Of a DNA stretch of 64,000 nucleotides, positions 25,998 through 35,008 are shown piece by piece. The notes beneath the pieces are model-generated. The model had not been told where the DNA came from and did not search any database. It saw nothing but the letters and a program-made list of their open reading frames with translations. The position numbers were made by a program, and so were the translations under genes. The stretch lies in assembly GCF_001613085.1 (NCBI RefSeq), contig NZ_BDBR01000033.1, forward strand, positions 52,023-116,022. The letters run 5' to 3'. Position 1 is the first letter of the stretch. Each line of letters starts with the position of its first letter. This DNA comes from Nocardia salmonicida NBRC 13393 (GTDB lineage: Bacteria; Actinomycetota; Actinomycetes; Mycobacteriales; Mycobacteriaceae).

Positions 25998-28073
25998 TCA
26001 TTTTGAGTAGTCCGAGGGGGCCAGCCGATTGCCGGGCAGAATACCTACGACCACCCTCCGGTCGACTGTTGCTCCTGCTGGACGGTGGCTGGCGACCCAG
26101 ATGAGTTCGTCAAGTCTGAGAGTGCCGCCGCTGGAGGTCTTCGGCGTCAGGTCGAGGACAAGAAGCAGACCGAACGGGACGTTGGTATTGCTGTATTCCG
26201 CCGTTTGGGTCAGGTAAGCGGCCTCGATATGCTTTCGACTGTTGTCGACGTCGTCCTTCTTGATCTCGGCTAGGTAGTGCAGCGCGTCGAATCGCACAAT
26301 GATGTCGCCGCGTCCCATGGCCAGGTCGACTGGCTCGGCACTCACCGCATGATGGAGTGGCCCTGAGTCCAGCCATCCGCGGAAGTCCAGCTGGAGGTCC
26401 TCTTCGAGCGGCTGGGGCTGATCCTTTTCGGGGCGTTGGCGGTAGTCGTAGACCGGTTCGCCGTTCCGGCGTCTCTTTCCCAAGAGACTGGTCTTGTTCA
26501 GGTCCAAGCGCGACTTGAGGAATAGGACAGTCTGGTACACCAACGCGGAGAAGGTAACCGGTACACGCCCGGTGTAGTAGGGGTGTCCGGCAAGCTGGCC
26601 GAGGATGTTGTTCAGGATCGGAAGTACCACTGGGTCGTTGGCGTCGAAGCGGCTCTGGTCTGCCTGCTCGGCGAGTCCACCGAGGAAAGCAACCTTGTCG
26701 TCGGTCAGTCCTGCGATGAGGTCTAATGCCGCCTCCTCGCCCATGGTGCGGACCAGCAGGGGCGCCATTCGGTACAGCCGTTGTGTGGCTCGAGGGTCTT
26801 CGTCTTCAGTGTTGTCCGGGCCAGTAATCGCGTTGGATTCAGCGGCGCTCGGAGTGCGGGCCTGTCTGGAACGGATCTTGGCCAGCAGGATCTCGCCTGA
26901 CGGGTGGTCGAACTTGGTGTGTCCGATGTGCTGTTCGGGCTGCGCTACAGCGCGTTCGAGGATTTGCAGGAAATTCTGCTCGCGCAAGAAGACGTCCTCG
27001 ATCGCGGGCTTGACGAGCAGGGCGACGCCCGTGTTGGCGTCCGAGCCCAGTGGTTGGACGGTACGGATAAAGCTGTAGGCGGAGAGGACCGCGTCGAGTG
27101 CATTCCATGGGGCCATCCAGACCGGATCGGCGAGAGTGCCTGAAGTTGTGTCGAGTAGCAGCAGGAGCTGATGCCATCCGAGCAGCGCTGAGCGACGGGG
27201 ATGAGTCCAGGCGGGTTGGTGGGTTCGCAGCTGCCACGCGGTGAGTTGCTCGAGTGCCTGGGTAAGCCGCGTGGCGGCGTCTGCGACAGCGGCGGTGTCG
27301 TGGCGGCTGAAGGCGAGCACTGCGTCGCAGGCTGCGACAAGGCAGTCGGCGTCGCGCCGTGCCTCATCGGCGGTGCTGGCAGCGAGCTCCCGGCGGGCAT
27401 CGATGAGGTGCTGGGTGACCTGGGTCAGGTCGGTGCTCGACAGGGCGATACGGAGCCGGTCACACCCGAGCTCGTAGACCGCGTCCGAGTCGGAGGCGTC
27501 CAGTTGTGCCAGCTCACTGAGGAGGCGACGCAGGATGGTAGCTGCAGCCGCCTCGTCCGCCCAGCTATCGAGCGCCGCGCCGAGCGTGCGGGGCAGCAGC
27601 TCGATGAACTCTTCCGGGGCATCCCGCACGGAGAGCTGGTCGAGGAAATCCCACACGCGAAAGGGACTCACCGCCTTGCCGACGGCCAAACGCACAGCGG
27701 CGTCAAGTCGGGTACCGGCTAATATCGGGGCTTCATGCACTGCCTGGGGAAGCTGGTCGAGGAGTGCGCCGAGCAGCGCTGTGCCGTGGGAACCAAGCGC
27801 CGCCGGACGTCCTAGGAGAACTTCCAGGGCGCTGGACAAGGCCAGCACGCTTCTCTGCTGCGCCAGACCGCCGATGAATAGTGGGGTAACTTCTGTCCAC
27901 CGCCCGTCGGCGTCATCTGCGGTGATGGCCTCGGCCAACAACGGTGCCATCGGCCCCGCAGCAAGCTCGCGAGCTCCGTCGAGGACGTCGGCGACCGACA
28001 TGGCGATCGCTGTGAAGGACACCGGCTGCCCGGCTTCGACGAGCTCGCTCAAGCGGTCGGCCAATTCAGCCAT
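25998..28073 (-). CDS. large helical protein with C-terminal PD-(D/E)XK nuclease-like domain
   Basis: 691 residues. The first about 540 are alpha-helical with no recognised domain, perhaps a scaffold. Near the C-terminus the pattern GRGDIIVRF (Asp590) then LAEIKK (Glu603-x-Lys605), with strands on either side and a following helix, is the PD-(D/E)XK nuclease core. It is the last gene of a three-gene operon (30874 to 25998) after a winged-helix-like protein and an SMC-like ATPase, 18 bp from the latter. By analogy with Lamassu (LmuA nuclease, LmuB SMC, LmuC) and ABC-three-component conflict systems, it would be the nuclease effector, held or triggered by the ATPase. Analogy, not homology, is claimed. 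Confidence 0.7.
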   Translation of the reverse strand: MAELADRLSELVEAGQPVSFTAIAMSVADVLDGARELAAGPMAPLLAEAITADDADGRWTEVTPLFIGGLAQQRSVLALSSALEVLLGRPAALGSHGTALLGALLDQLPQAVHEAPILAGTRLDAAVRLAVGKAVSPFRVWDFLDQLSVRDAPEEFIELLPRTLGAALDSWADEAAAATILRRLLSELAQLDASDSDAVYELGCDRLRIALSSTDLTQVTQHLIDARRELAASTADEARRDADCLVAACDAVLAFSRHDTAAVADAATRLTQALEQLTAWQLRTHQPAWTHPRRSALLGWHQLLLLLDTTSGTLADPVWMAPWNALDAVLSAYSFIRTVQPLGSDANTGVALLVKPAIEDVFLREQNFLQILERAVAQPEQHIGHTKFDHPSGEILLAKIRSRQARTPSAAESNAITGPDNTEDEDPRATQRLYRMAPLLVRTMGEEAALDLIAGLTDDKVAFLGGLAEQADQSRFDANDPVVLPILNNILGQLAGHPYYTGRVPVTFSALVYQTVLFLKSRLDLNKTSLLGKRRRNGEPVYDYRQRPEKDQPQPLEEDLQLDFRGWLDSGPLHHAVSAEPVDLAMGRGDIIVRFDALHYLAEIKKDDVDNSRKHIEAAYLTQTAEYSNTNVPFGLLLVLDLTPKTSSGGTLRLDELIWVASHRPAGATVDRRVVVGILPGNRLAPSDYSK

Positions 28074-28091
28074 GATGCGCTCCTGTCCTGT

Positions 28092-30152
28092 TCACCACAG
28101 CGGCTCGTTCTCGATGGCCTCGATGGTGTGCCTGGCGTCGAGAACGGCGTGGACAAGCTCGTAGTCGCGGGTTGTGATCACGACCTGGATGCCCTGTTCC
28201 TCAGCGACCGCCGCGAGTTCGCGGAATAGGACCGTTGCGTCGAGGTCCTGAACCTCCTCCGCCTTGGGACTGTCGATCATCACCAGTCCTGGGTGGGTCG
28301 AGACGCCATGGGCAGCCCCGACGCGTAGCAGAGCGATAACCAACGCGATACGCAGTCGCAGGCGGGCTCCTGGATTGCATGCGCTGAACCAGTCCTGACC
28401 GCCTCCATCCTGGGTGACCCGGAGCCGCGCAGAACGGTCGATTCGCACGTTCTCGAGCGACAGCATGCCGAACCGGCGGGACAGGTCGGCGACCTCTTGC
28501 TCAAGGTCAGCGAACAGCGCGACGGCGGCATTTTTGTTGTCGTCTTCAAGGACTTTCACTGCCGCGTCGAGCACCCGCAGGGTGACCGTCTCGTTGTCGG
28601 CGTCGTCCCCTTCCTGTTGGGGAAGGGTCGGCAGAACTTCCAAAGCGCCTTCGAGCCGCCAGACTGCCTGCTGGGCCTGCACCACTTTGGGCAGCGTGAC
28701 GGCGGCCTGGGCAGCCCGGAGAACTTCATCCGCAGCGATCAACTCGCCGGTGAGGGAGTTGAGACGATCGCGTGCGGAATCGGCGTGGGACGCTACCTGG
28801 TCCGCAGCTTCCACAGCCGCGGTCCACCGCTCCTTTGCCTCTTCAATGACATCCGCAGACTCAGCGTCGTCGGTGGCGACGGGGCGGTCGCACACAGCGC
28901 AGGCATGGGAGTCGTGCTCCCTGTGCTTACGGTCGGTCGTAATGGCCTGGTCGCACCGGGGGCACGCGTCAGGGTCCAATCCTTGGAAGAGCGCCCTGGC
29001 GATCTTGCTCTCACGGACGTCGGCCAAGCGTTTGGCCGCCCGCTGGCGGTCGGCCTTCGCGTTCTTGTCAGCGCGCTGTGCATCGTCGTCGACCACTCGG
29101 GCGTCAGCGACCTCACCGGCCAGACGCGCGGCGTCTCCAGCGAGGTCAGTAAGGGAAGCGCTATGCCCAGCTGCGGCGGTGAGTTCGTCCAGGCGCGCGC
29201 GTGCGGTCGCCAGCTCACCCTCGACGCGCGCGCGCTCGTCGGAGCGCTGGGCTGCTTCGTGTTCCCGCTCTGTCTGTCGGGCTCGGGCCTCGTTGCGGCG
29301 GACATCGCGGGCGGTTTTGACGCGGGTGAGCGCTGCAGCTGCGGGGAGATCCAAGAACACCTGTAGCAACCTGCCCGGCAAACCGGACATCACCTGGTCG
29401 CCCATCAGAATCTTCGTGCTGGCCGAGCCCAGGTACAGCGCTGCGAAGTAGGCTGGCCAGCCGTGGGTCTGCGTGCTGGTCTCATTTAAAGTGCTGACCA
29501 TCTGGGACAGGTCGAGCCGGTCCAGCATCAGGTTGGCAACCTGTTCTGCGTAGTTCTGTTCGCCGCTGGTCTGGAGCAGGACGGTCACCTTTTGGGTGGA
29601 ATCAGGTTCCCGGGTGTGGGCAAGGTCGGACGCGGCAGGTGCGGTAAGGACGGTCGCCAACGAGATCGCGCCGTCGATGATGTCCAGACGGAAGCCGAGC
29701 GGCTGTCCGGCGACAGTGACGTCGAGGTCGAGATGGTTTAGCCAGCCCCGGACGCCGCTCTGCAGTTCTCGTGGTGTTCCGCGCAGGCACCATGTAACCA
29801 ACTCCAGCACACTGGTCTTGCCCCGGAAGTTGGACGCGACGAGGGCGGTAAGGCCCGTCGTGAAATCCAATGTCGTGTCGAACGTGCCGGGTGCAACCTT
29901 TCCCGCGCGGACCCCAGCCATTCGCATGCGCACCAGGCGCAGTGGACGCGGGCGGGCCGGGGTGAAAACCACAGGCCACCCGTAGGTAGCGAACACATCC
30001 CGTACCTGATCTGCAGTGACCTTCGCCCGGACTGCGATTCGCTTGTCCAGCAGGGCTTCACCGGACGCAGACACGTTCTGCACGGCCCCTTCTGCCGGGG
30101 CATCTGCATCGACAGAAGGGGCGTGCTGGTCGTCGGCCACTGGCTCATTCAT
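28092..30152 (-). CDS. SMC/Rad50-like ABC ATPase with zinc hook
   Basis: 686 residues. Walker A-like loop ASNFRGKT at 106-113 (a variant of GxNxxGKS), then two coiled-coil arms (about 275-385 and 430-560) separated by a hook with CPRC at 397-400 and CAVC at 418-421. The second head half has a signature-like NPGARLRLRIAL at 593-604 and Walker B LVMIDSP at 623-629, with TTRD as the likely switch region. This is the Rad50/SMC layout in small form, like LmuB or DUF3732-type ATPases of conflict systems. It would bind DNA ends or foreign DNA and control the nuclease encoded next. Start overlaps the upstream stop by 4 bp. Confidence 0.85.
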   Translation of the reverse strand: MNEPVADDQHAPSVDADAPAEGAVQNVSASGEALLDKRIAVRAKVTADQVRDVFATYGWPVVFTPARPRPLRLVRMRMAGVRAGKVAPGTFDTTLDFTTGLTALVASNFRGKTSVLELVTWCLRGTPRELQSGVRGWLNHLDLDVTVAGQPLGFRLDIIDGAISLATVLTAPAASDLAHTREPDSTQKVTVLLQTSGEQNYAEQVANLMLDRLDLSQMVSTLNETSTQTHGWPAYFAALYLGSASTKILMGDQVMSGLPGRLLQVFLDLPAAAALTRVKTARDVRRNEARARQTEREHEAAQRSDERARVEGELATARARLDELTAAAGHSASLTDLAGDAARLAGEVADARVVDDDAQRADKNAKADRQRAAKRLADVRESKIARALFQGLDPDACPRCDQAITTDRKHREHDSHACAVCDRPVATDDAESADVIEEAKERWTAAVEAADQVASHADSARDRLNSLTGELIAADEVLRAAQAAVTLPKVVQAQQAVWRLEGALEVLPTLPQQEGDDADNETVTLRVLDAAVKVLEDDNKNAAVALFADLEQEVADLSRRFGMLSLENVRIDRSARLRVTQDGGGQDWFSACNPGARLRLRIALVIALLRVGAAHGVSTHPGLVMIDSPKAEEVQDLDATVLFRELAAVAEEQGIQVVITTRDYELVHAVLDARHTIEAIENEPLW

Positions 30153-30874
30153 CGTCGCTCCCCTTGCGGTGTGGCCATGGCTCTCGCCGAATCGACCAGC
30201 TCGGCTTGCAGCGCCGCTAAGCGGGCACGTGCCCGCGGCGCCACGGTCGAAATATGCTCGTGCAGCGGCGTATCCGCATACTCCCGCTGAAGGTACTGAC
30301 GCTTCTTCAATTGCGTGCCGCCGAGACCATCCGCCAGCCTCACCACCAAGTCGACCCGATCGACGTAGTACTGGAAGACCGAGTCGGTGGCGACGATGTC
30401 GCGGGCGACCCGCCTGCCCTCGTCGAGGAGGTAGTAGTCACTCTGGCGGACCCGCTCGATCGTGCCGCGGCGCTTGCGGACGGCAAGCCCCGCGCCGCGT
30501 AGAACCGCCATGGCGTTGTCGATGTTCTCCCAGGCACCGAACCTGTTGCGCAGCATGGGGTATCGGCGCACCTCGGGTTCTTCGGAGTCCAATATCGATG
30601 CGGCCATGGCGAGCAACGGCTCCTCACGGCTGGTCTCGTAGTCGTTGAGCAGCTCGTCTGCAAGGTAATCAGGGTTGCGTAGCCAGAAGTCGAGCTTCTG
30701 CAACCGCACTGTCGTACGGACAACCACCACCGCTCTAGCTAAGCCTGGAAGCGCCAGCTCGGTGTCGTCCACCTGTTCGCCAGCGCTGTCGAGCAGCATC
30801 AGAATCCGCACGGCGTCCTGCTCCCGACTGGTCACCGGGTCTTCTGAACTCAGCGGATCGGTCGTATGCTCCAC
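30149..30874 (-). CDS. accessory protein of the SMC-like operon, winged-helix-like
   Basis: 241 residues, first gene of the operon. After an N-terminal stretch with a helix-rich RILMLLDSAGEQ, residues about 95-170 (YPMLRNRFGAWENIDNAMAVLRGAGLAVRKRR, read as helix-turn-helix then wing) look like a winged helix. A last domain is helical and basic. Its place and size match the third component (LmuC or middle component) that bridges ATPase and effector in SMC-like defence operons. Name and role are inferred from position. Confidence 0.7.
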   Translation of the reverse strand: MEHTTDPLSSEDPVTSREQDAVRILMLLDSAGEQVDDTELALPGLARAVVVVRTTVRLQKLDFWLRNPDYLADELLNDYETSREEPLLAMAASILDSEEPEVRRYPMLRNRFGAWENIDNAMAVLRGAGLAVRKRRGTIERVRQSDYYLLDEGRRVARDIVATDSVFQYYVDRVDLVVRLADGLGGTQLKKRQYLQREYADTPLHEHISTVAPRARARLAALQAELVDSARAMATPQGERR

Positions 30875-31211
30875 GGACTCAACGTATCAGCGAGATGGAA
30901 CTGGATTTCGCGATCTAGAACCGATGGGGCCGAATCTCTAGACCGATGGCACGGTCATGCCTACGCCCCACTGCTGGCTTCGACACTCAGTGCCCAGCCT
31001 CGGTCCGACGCGCTCGCAGGGTCGTGGCGACAGAGTGTCCATCTCCGCGGCCGGCCGGATGCGCCTGCCGGACCAGTATCCGTGATCAGACTGGAGATGA
31101 TCGCGGGCCGAACCGGGGCCAGTGGAGGCACACCACTGATGCCAGGCGAAGGCAGGTGGTTGATCATGGTGTCGTCGGTAAGTTGCCGGTGCTGAAGAGG
31201 GAGATCGTTCG
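30875..31211. other. divergent promoter region
   Basis: About 335 bp between the SMC-like operon (minus) and the Mrr-like gene (plus). It should carry both promoters. I do not see a convincing gene or a strong palindrome. Confidence 0.4.
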
Positions 31212-31895
31212 TTGTACGGAGAGCAGTTCGCCGGTGCGTACATCACCAGCCCGCAGCAGGCCGAGCACAACGCCGCGGTGCAGATGCGGGCGATGGGATT
31301 CAGCGATGCGACGGTCACGGCCAACGGCGCCGACGGCGGAATCGACGTTCGATCCGGTACCGCGCTGGCACAGGTGAAGTGGCGGGGTGGTGCGGTGTCA
31401 CGCCCGGACGTGCAGCAGCTTTTCGGGGCCCGCGGGAGCGACTTCGGCAAAGCCCTGTTGTTCTTCGCGGCCTCGGACTACTCCCAGCCCGCGGTCGAGT
31501 ACGCCGACCAACACCGCATCGCCCTGTTCGTCTATCACCCCACCGGCCAGGTCGAGCCCCGCAACCTCTACGCGGCCAGCCTGCTCGGTTCGGGCGGCGG
31601 ATGGGCAGGCACCTTTGGCGCGCCGGTGAATCCTTCGAATTTCAGCCAGCACCGTGCTGCGATGGTGCAGCAGCGGCCCGCCGCCCCGCAGGGGTTCTTC
31701 CGTCGGCACTGGCGCTTGCTCGGTTTGGTGGTGTTCGCTCTCGGCACGACGGGCGGCCTCATTGGCACCTTCGATCCGGATGAGACTCGCGGTGAAACCC
31801 ACGCCGGAAACTTCGGAGCCTTCGTGCTGTGCGCCGCGCTGACAATCCTGTTCTGGTATCTCTACCGCAACCACCGCGACCGCCGCACACAATGA
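31212..31895 (+). CDS. Mrr-like restriction nuclease domain with two membrane helices
   Basis: 227 residues, TTG start with GAGGGAG upstream. Residues about 10-115 are an Mrr_cat/PD-(D/E)XK domain: Glu18, the GADGGIDV strand with Asp45, and AQVKW with Gln54-x-Lys56, the Q-x-K variant found in Mrr enzymes. Residues about 160-220 contain two membrane helices (WRLLGLVVFALGTTGGLIG and FVLCAALTILFWYLY). Mrr-type enzymes cut modified DNA; membrane anchoring would place the nuclease at the site of DNA entry. It is divergent from the SMC-like operon. Confidence 0.8.
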   Translation: MYGEQFAGAYITSPQQAEHNAAVQMRAMGFSDATVTANGADGGIDVRSGTALAQVKWRGGAVSRPDVQQLFGARGSDFGKALLFFAASDYSQPAVEYADQHRIALFVYHPTGQVEPRNLYAASLLGSGGGWAGTFGAPVNPSNFSQHRAAMVQQRPAAPQGFFRRHWRLLGLVVFALGTTGGLIGTFDPDETRGETHAGNFGAFVLCAALTILFWYLYRNHRDRRTQ

Positions 31896-31899
31896 CCCG

Positions 31900-32583
31900 A
31901 ACGAGTAGCCGTTCGTGATAGCGATGACCACGCCGTGCAGGCTGTCAGATACCGGTGCTGGTGCGCTGCAGGAGAAATGCAGCGAGAGCTTCGGGTCCAT
32001 GACGACTTTGCCGTCGAGCGCGTCACCGAGGAAGGTTCCGTCGACGGTGTCCCACACTGACACTCGGGCCAGCCGCAGCGTCGGTGACGGGTCGCGGTGA
32101 GGTCTTTGACGGCGTCGTAGAGGGGCGCGCTGTTTCCACCGGGGCCCACCGGGCCCGTCGAGAACACCGTCAGGCCCGCCGAGGCGAACATCTTCTCGCA
32201 CGACCGGGTCGTCCACCGTTTACCCCACCTGGCCGCGGCCAAGCATTGCTGTTCATGCCGGACACAGTGGTCGAGGTAGCCCCGGCTGCCAGGGCAGCGC
32301 CGCGGCCCAGTTCGCGTGCAGGGTCTGGCTCGATACCGTTGAAGTACAGTTCTTCGTCGAGCTCGACGACCATCTCGCCTGTGTAGGCCAGGTCCCAGGC
32401 GCCGGGACGAACCGGTGGCATCGGCTGGTTGCCGCCCAACGCGGTGTAATCGGTGTCGAGGTCACCGATTACGGCAGCTGGCAGATCCGTGAGCCGCGGC
32501 ACCGACGGCACGGGGGCCGGACGCAGCCCTGCCTGTATCAGCAGCGCTTGCAGCGCCGCGGCGCGTCTGCCTGTGCGGACCAT
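31900..32583 (-). pseudogene. frameshifted gene, DUF7255-like
   Basis: Minus-strand coding character continues across three frames: from ATG 32583 VRTGRRAAALQALLIQAGL to LVVELDEELYFN-type text, then in another frame TLHANWAAALPWQPG, then YLDHCVRHEQQCLAAARWGK followed by RWTTRSCEKMFASAG, and later LARVSVWDTVDGTFLGDALDG in yet another frame. Put together this reads as one protein of about 220 residues resembling the DUF7255 family as I remember it. At least three frameshifts make it inactive. Family function is unknown to me. Confidence 0.6.
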
Positions 32584-33036
32584 CTGCCCAGTCTCCACCC
32601 GCCGCGGGCCTCCAGCGGGTACTGGTCCTGAAAGGGCACTTACCCGCCACCGGCGGCGTGTCACGGAGTCGTTCGGCCGCAGTGCCCGCCTCGAAGACAT
32701 CGTGGCGCGGGGAGGCGGACTAATACTTTGCTGGGGCAAGTCAACGCGGGCCGACCGGATCGCTTCGAAATGGTTGGCGAGGTCGCGCACCGATCGGTCT
32801 CAACAACCCTCAATCGACGCCTTGATAAGAGGATGGCTCCATCGCACAGTCGCACTCCGGTCCTGGTGTAGGTCGAGCGTTTTCGTATTGCTCACGCGAG
32901 ATCTATTATGGCCAAGCCGATCCGCGCCTTCGGTAGCTCACGTCCCCTGGCGTCCGCCTCGATCAGATACGACGCGTCCACTCCTACCGACCCTGGCCTC
33001 GCTTGAAAGGCCACGACAAGCGAGGTTGACCGCCCG
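32584..33036. other. non-coding interval
   Basis: About 450 bp between the frameshifted gene and the next gene. No supported gene or repeat. The promoter of the gene at 33037 should be at its right end. Confidence 0.35.
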
Positions 33037-33987
33037 ATGATTCCGACGTTCGAAGCATTCACGGGTGGACTGTCCGGTGATGCAGCCGATCTGCCCCGCG
33101 AGGTGCTGTGGCACGACTACCAGCTGCTCGTCGAGTACCAAGTCCATGAAGTCGAGGCCCAATTCCGGGAGATGCTTCCCGACCTTCCGCAAGAGGCTAT
33201 CCAGCAGCTAACCGCAACCGCTGCCTCTGACGCCGTCATCCGGTCGCACTTCGGCGACGACTGGTTCGACCGCATGTACGCCGCAGTCAAGACACCTCGG
33301 CAGGCGCGCGGGTTCTTCTACTTGGACGCCGACAACGAGCACCTGGACGCGCTCACCCGCCATCGCAAACTGGAGCTTGCCCGCCGGATTCACCAATGCC
33401 AGTTCGCGGACTGGTTCGGTTTGGTCCGCGCGGCCGTCGAGACTTGCGACCTGTCTGGTATCGCTTTCGAACTCGATGTCGCGGTTTACCTGATGAACTT
33501 TCCGATCAACATCGAGCGCCGTGACGCGTCGAAGGCATCAGGGCGCGACTTCGATCTGAACTTCTGGATCGCAGCCCCGCCGAAACCCGTGGAAGTGAAG
33601 GCCAAGGTCGACGACACCGTTTTCAGCGCGAAAACCCTGTCCAAGACGATCAAGGATGCATCCGGGCAAATACCGCAGGGGCAGATCGGGTTTCTGTTCC
33701 TGCGCATCCCGCCGAGGTGGGTCGGCCCCGAGTTGGAGGCCAACTTCCACGACTACATGGCGGATGCCTTGACCAGCCGTGATGAGAGCTCGACTCGACA
33801 CCGCATTTCTGTTGTGTTCTCCGCCGTCGACAAGGTGTACGGCTCGCCCCAAGAAGTCACCGTAAGTCGCCACTGGGACCTGGTTAAAGCCGAACATTGC
33901 CCACCTCATGACTGGGAAGTTGCGCTGCAGCTCAAGCAGTTCGACGAAAGCGGGTTGACGCACATGGCGCCTGCAGCGCCCTTCTGA
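33037..33987 (+). CDS. stand-alone PD-(D/E)XK nuclease-like protein
   Basis: 316 residues, ATG 33037. The N-terminal half is helical. The core motif is well formed: Glu145 in AFELDVAVYL, then SGRDFDLNFWI with Asp173, then PVEVKAKV with Glu186-x-Lys188, followed by a helix SKTIKDASGQIPQGQIGFLFLRI. This is the order and spacing of a PD-(D/E)XK nuclease. No methylase or partner gene is adjacent. It may be a lone defence nuclease or a former part of a larger system removed by the neighbouring IS5 insertion; both are inference. Confidence 0.7.
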   Translation: MIPTFEAFTGGLSGDAADLPREVLWHDYQLLVEYQVHEVEAQFREMLPDLPQEAIQQLTATAASDAVIRSHFGDDWFDRMYAAVKTPRQARGFFYLDADNEHLDALTRHRKLELARRIHQCQFADWFGLVRAAVETCDLSGIAFELDVAVYLMNFPINIERRDASKASGRDFDLNFWIAAPPKPVEVKAKVDDTVFSAKTLSKTIKDASGQIPQGQIGFLFLRIPPRWVGPELEANFHDYMADALTSRDESSTRHRISVVFSAVDKVYGSPQEVTVSRHWDLVKAEHCPPHDWEVALQLKQFDESGLTHMAPAAPF

Positions 33988-34028
33988 CCGGTCGCAGCCG
34001 GGCAGGAAGCAGCGGTCATGCTGGCGGC

Positions 34029-34897
34029 CTAAGGGATGTCCCGTAAGTCTGAATTAGCGACGGCGAGCGATCCACCCGCCATGAATCAGTAGGGGTGGGC
34101 GAGGTTGGCCAGCCTCGCTACCCCAGCCATCGCGACACCCACCCCGCGACCACGTAAGCGGCAGTCCCGCAGGAGTTTCCGCGTCTTCATCCGAGCGAAA
34201 GCATGCTCGATACGGGCACGGACCTTGCGGTGTAACTTGTTGTGGACCTGTTTCCATTCCGGCAGCTCGACACCCCGGTGATCGGCGGTGCGGGATAATC
34301 AGACCGGTGCGCTGGTAGCCGCCGTCAGCGATCACTACCGCGTTGCGGCAGGCGTGGGCGGCACCGGACTCGGTCCAAGCTCGGCAGTCGTTGCGGTTGC
34401 CCGGTAACTGTTTTCCCAGTGCGACGACCAGTTCGGTGTCGGCGTCGATGACGACCTGGTGGTTGGTCGAGTGCCGGTAGTTCTTGCTCTGGGCAGCGAC
34501 CTTGTGATCTCGGGTCGGGACCAGGGTCCCGTCGACGATCAGCGCGGCACCACGTGGGAACGGGGTGCGGGGCCGTAGCGCCAACGCTGGTCCGAGGTCT
34601 TCGATCACCTGCGCCGCGGCCGATTTCGAGACGCCGAACACGGCCGCGAGTTGCCGCATTGTGAGGTTGGTTCGCCAGTAGGTGGCCACCAGCAGCACCC
34701 GGTCTTCGAAGCACAAGCCCCACGGTCGACCCCGTAGCGGTCGGTCAGCGCCCTCGCGCCGTAACTGTGTGATCAGGCGAGCAAACATGGGGGCCGCAGC
34801 CCGGAGAACAACTCCACCATCACCGGGTCAGCCGCCGAGATCACCACCGTTGAGACGATACCTGTTGCTGCTCAACGGCTTACGGGACATCCTTTAG
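34029..34897 (-). mobile_element. IS5-family insertion sequence (869 bp)
   Basis: Inverted repeats of about 19 bp: left 34029-34047 (CTAAGGGATGTCCCGTAAG) and right 34879-34897 (its complement with one mismatch). The transposase inside is frameshifted, so the copy is probably immobile. Confidence 0.85.
34054..34788 (-). pseudogene. IS5-family transposase, frameshifted
   Basis: The N-terminal and central parts are intact: the HTH (MRQLAAVFGVSKSAAAQVI), VDGTLVPT with the first Asp, and VIADGGYQRTGLIIPHRR with the second. After that the frame changes; the expected EHAFARMK and LRDCRL text is present only in another frame. One indel near 34260 is enough to explain this. Confidence 0.85.
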
Positions 34898-35008
34898 CGA
34901 AGTTGTTGATCGAGCGGCTCCGACCCACTTGTAGGAGAGGCAGCAAGGACACGGTAGCTATGATGTTCTCGTGTCGATGCGGAAAGAGTTCGCGCGCGGA
35001 GTGCTGAC

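Noticed and set aside
28414..29451. Long plus-strand frame inside the SMC-like gene
   Set aside because: Ser/Arg-rich antisense opening; the minus strand encodes a full Walker A, hook and Walker B set.
25998..30874. Wadjet (JetABCD) system
   Set aside because: There are three genes, not four, and I see no DUF3375- or DUF4194-like protein or JetD-type topoisomerase-fold nuclease.
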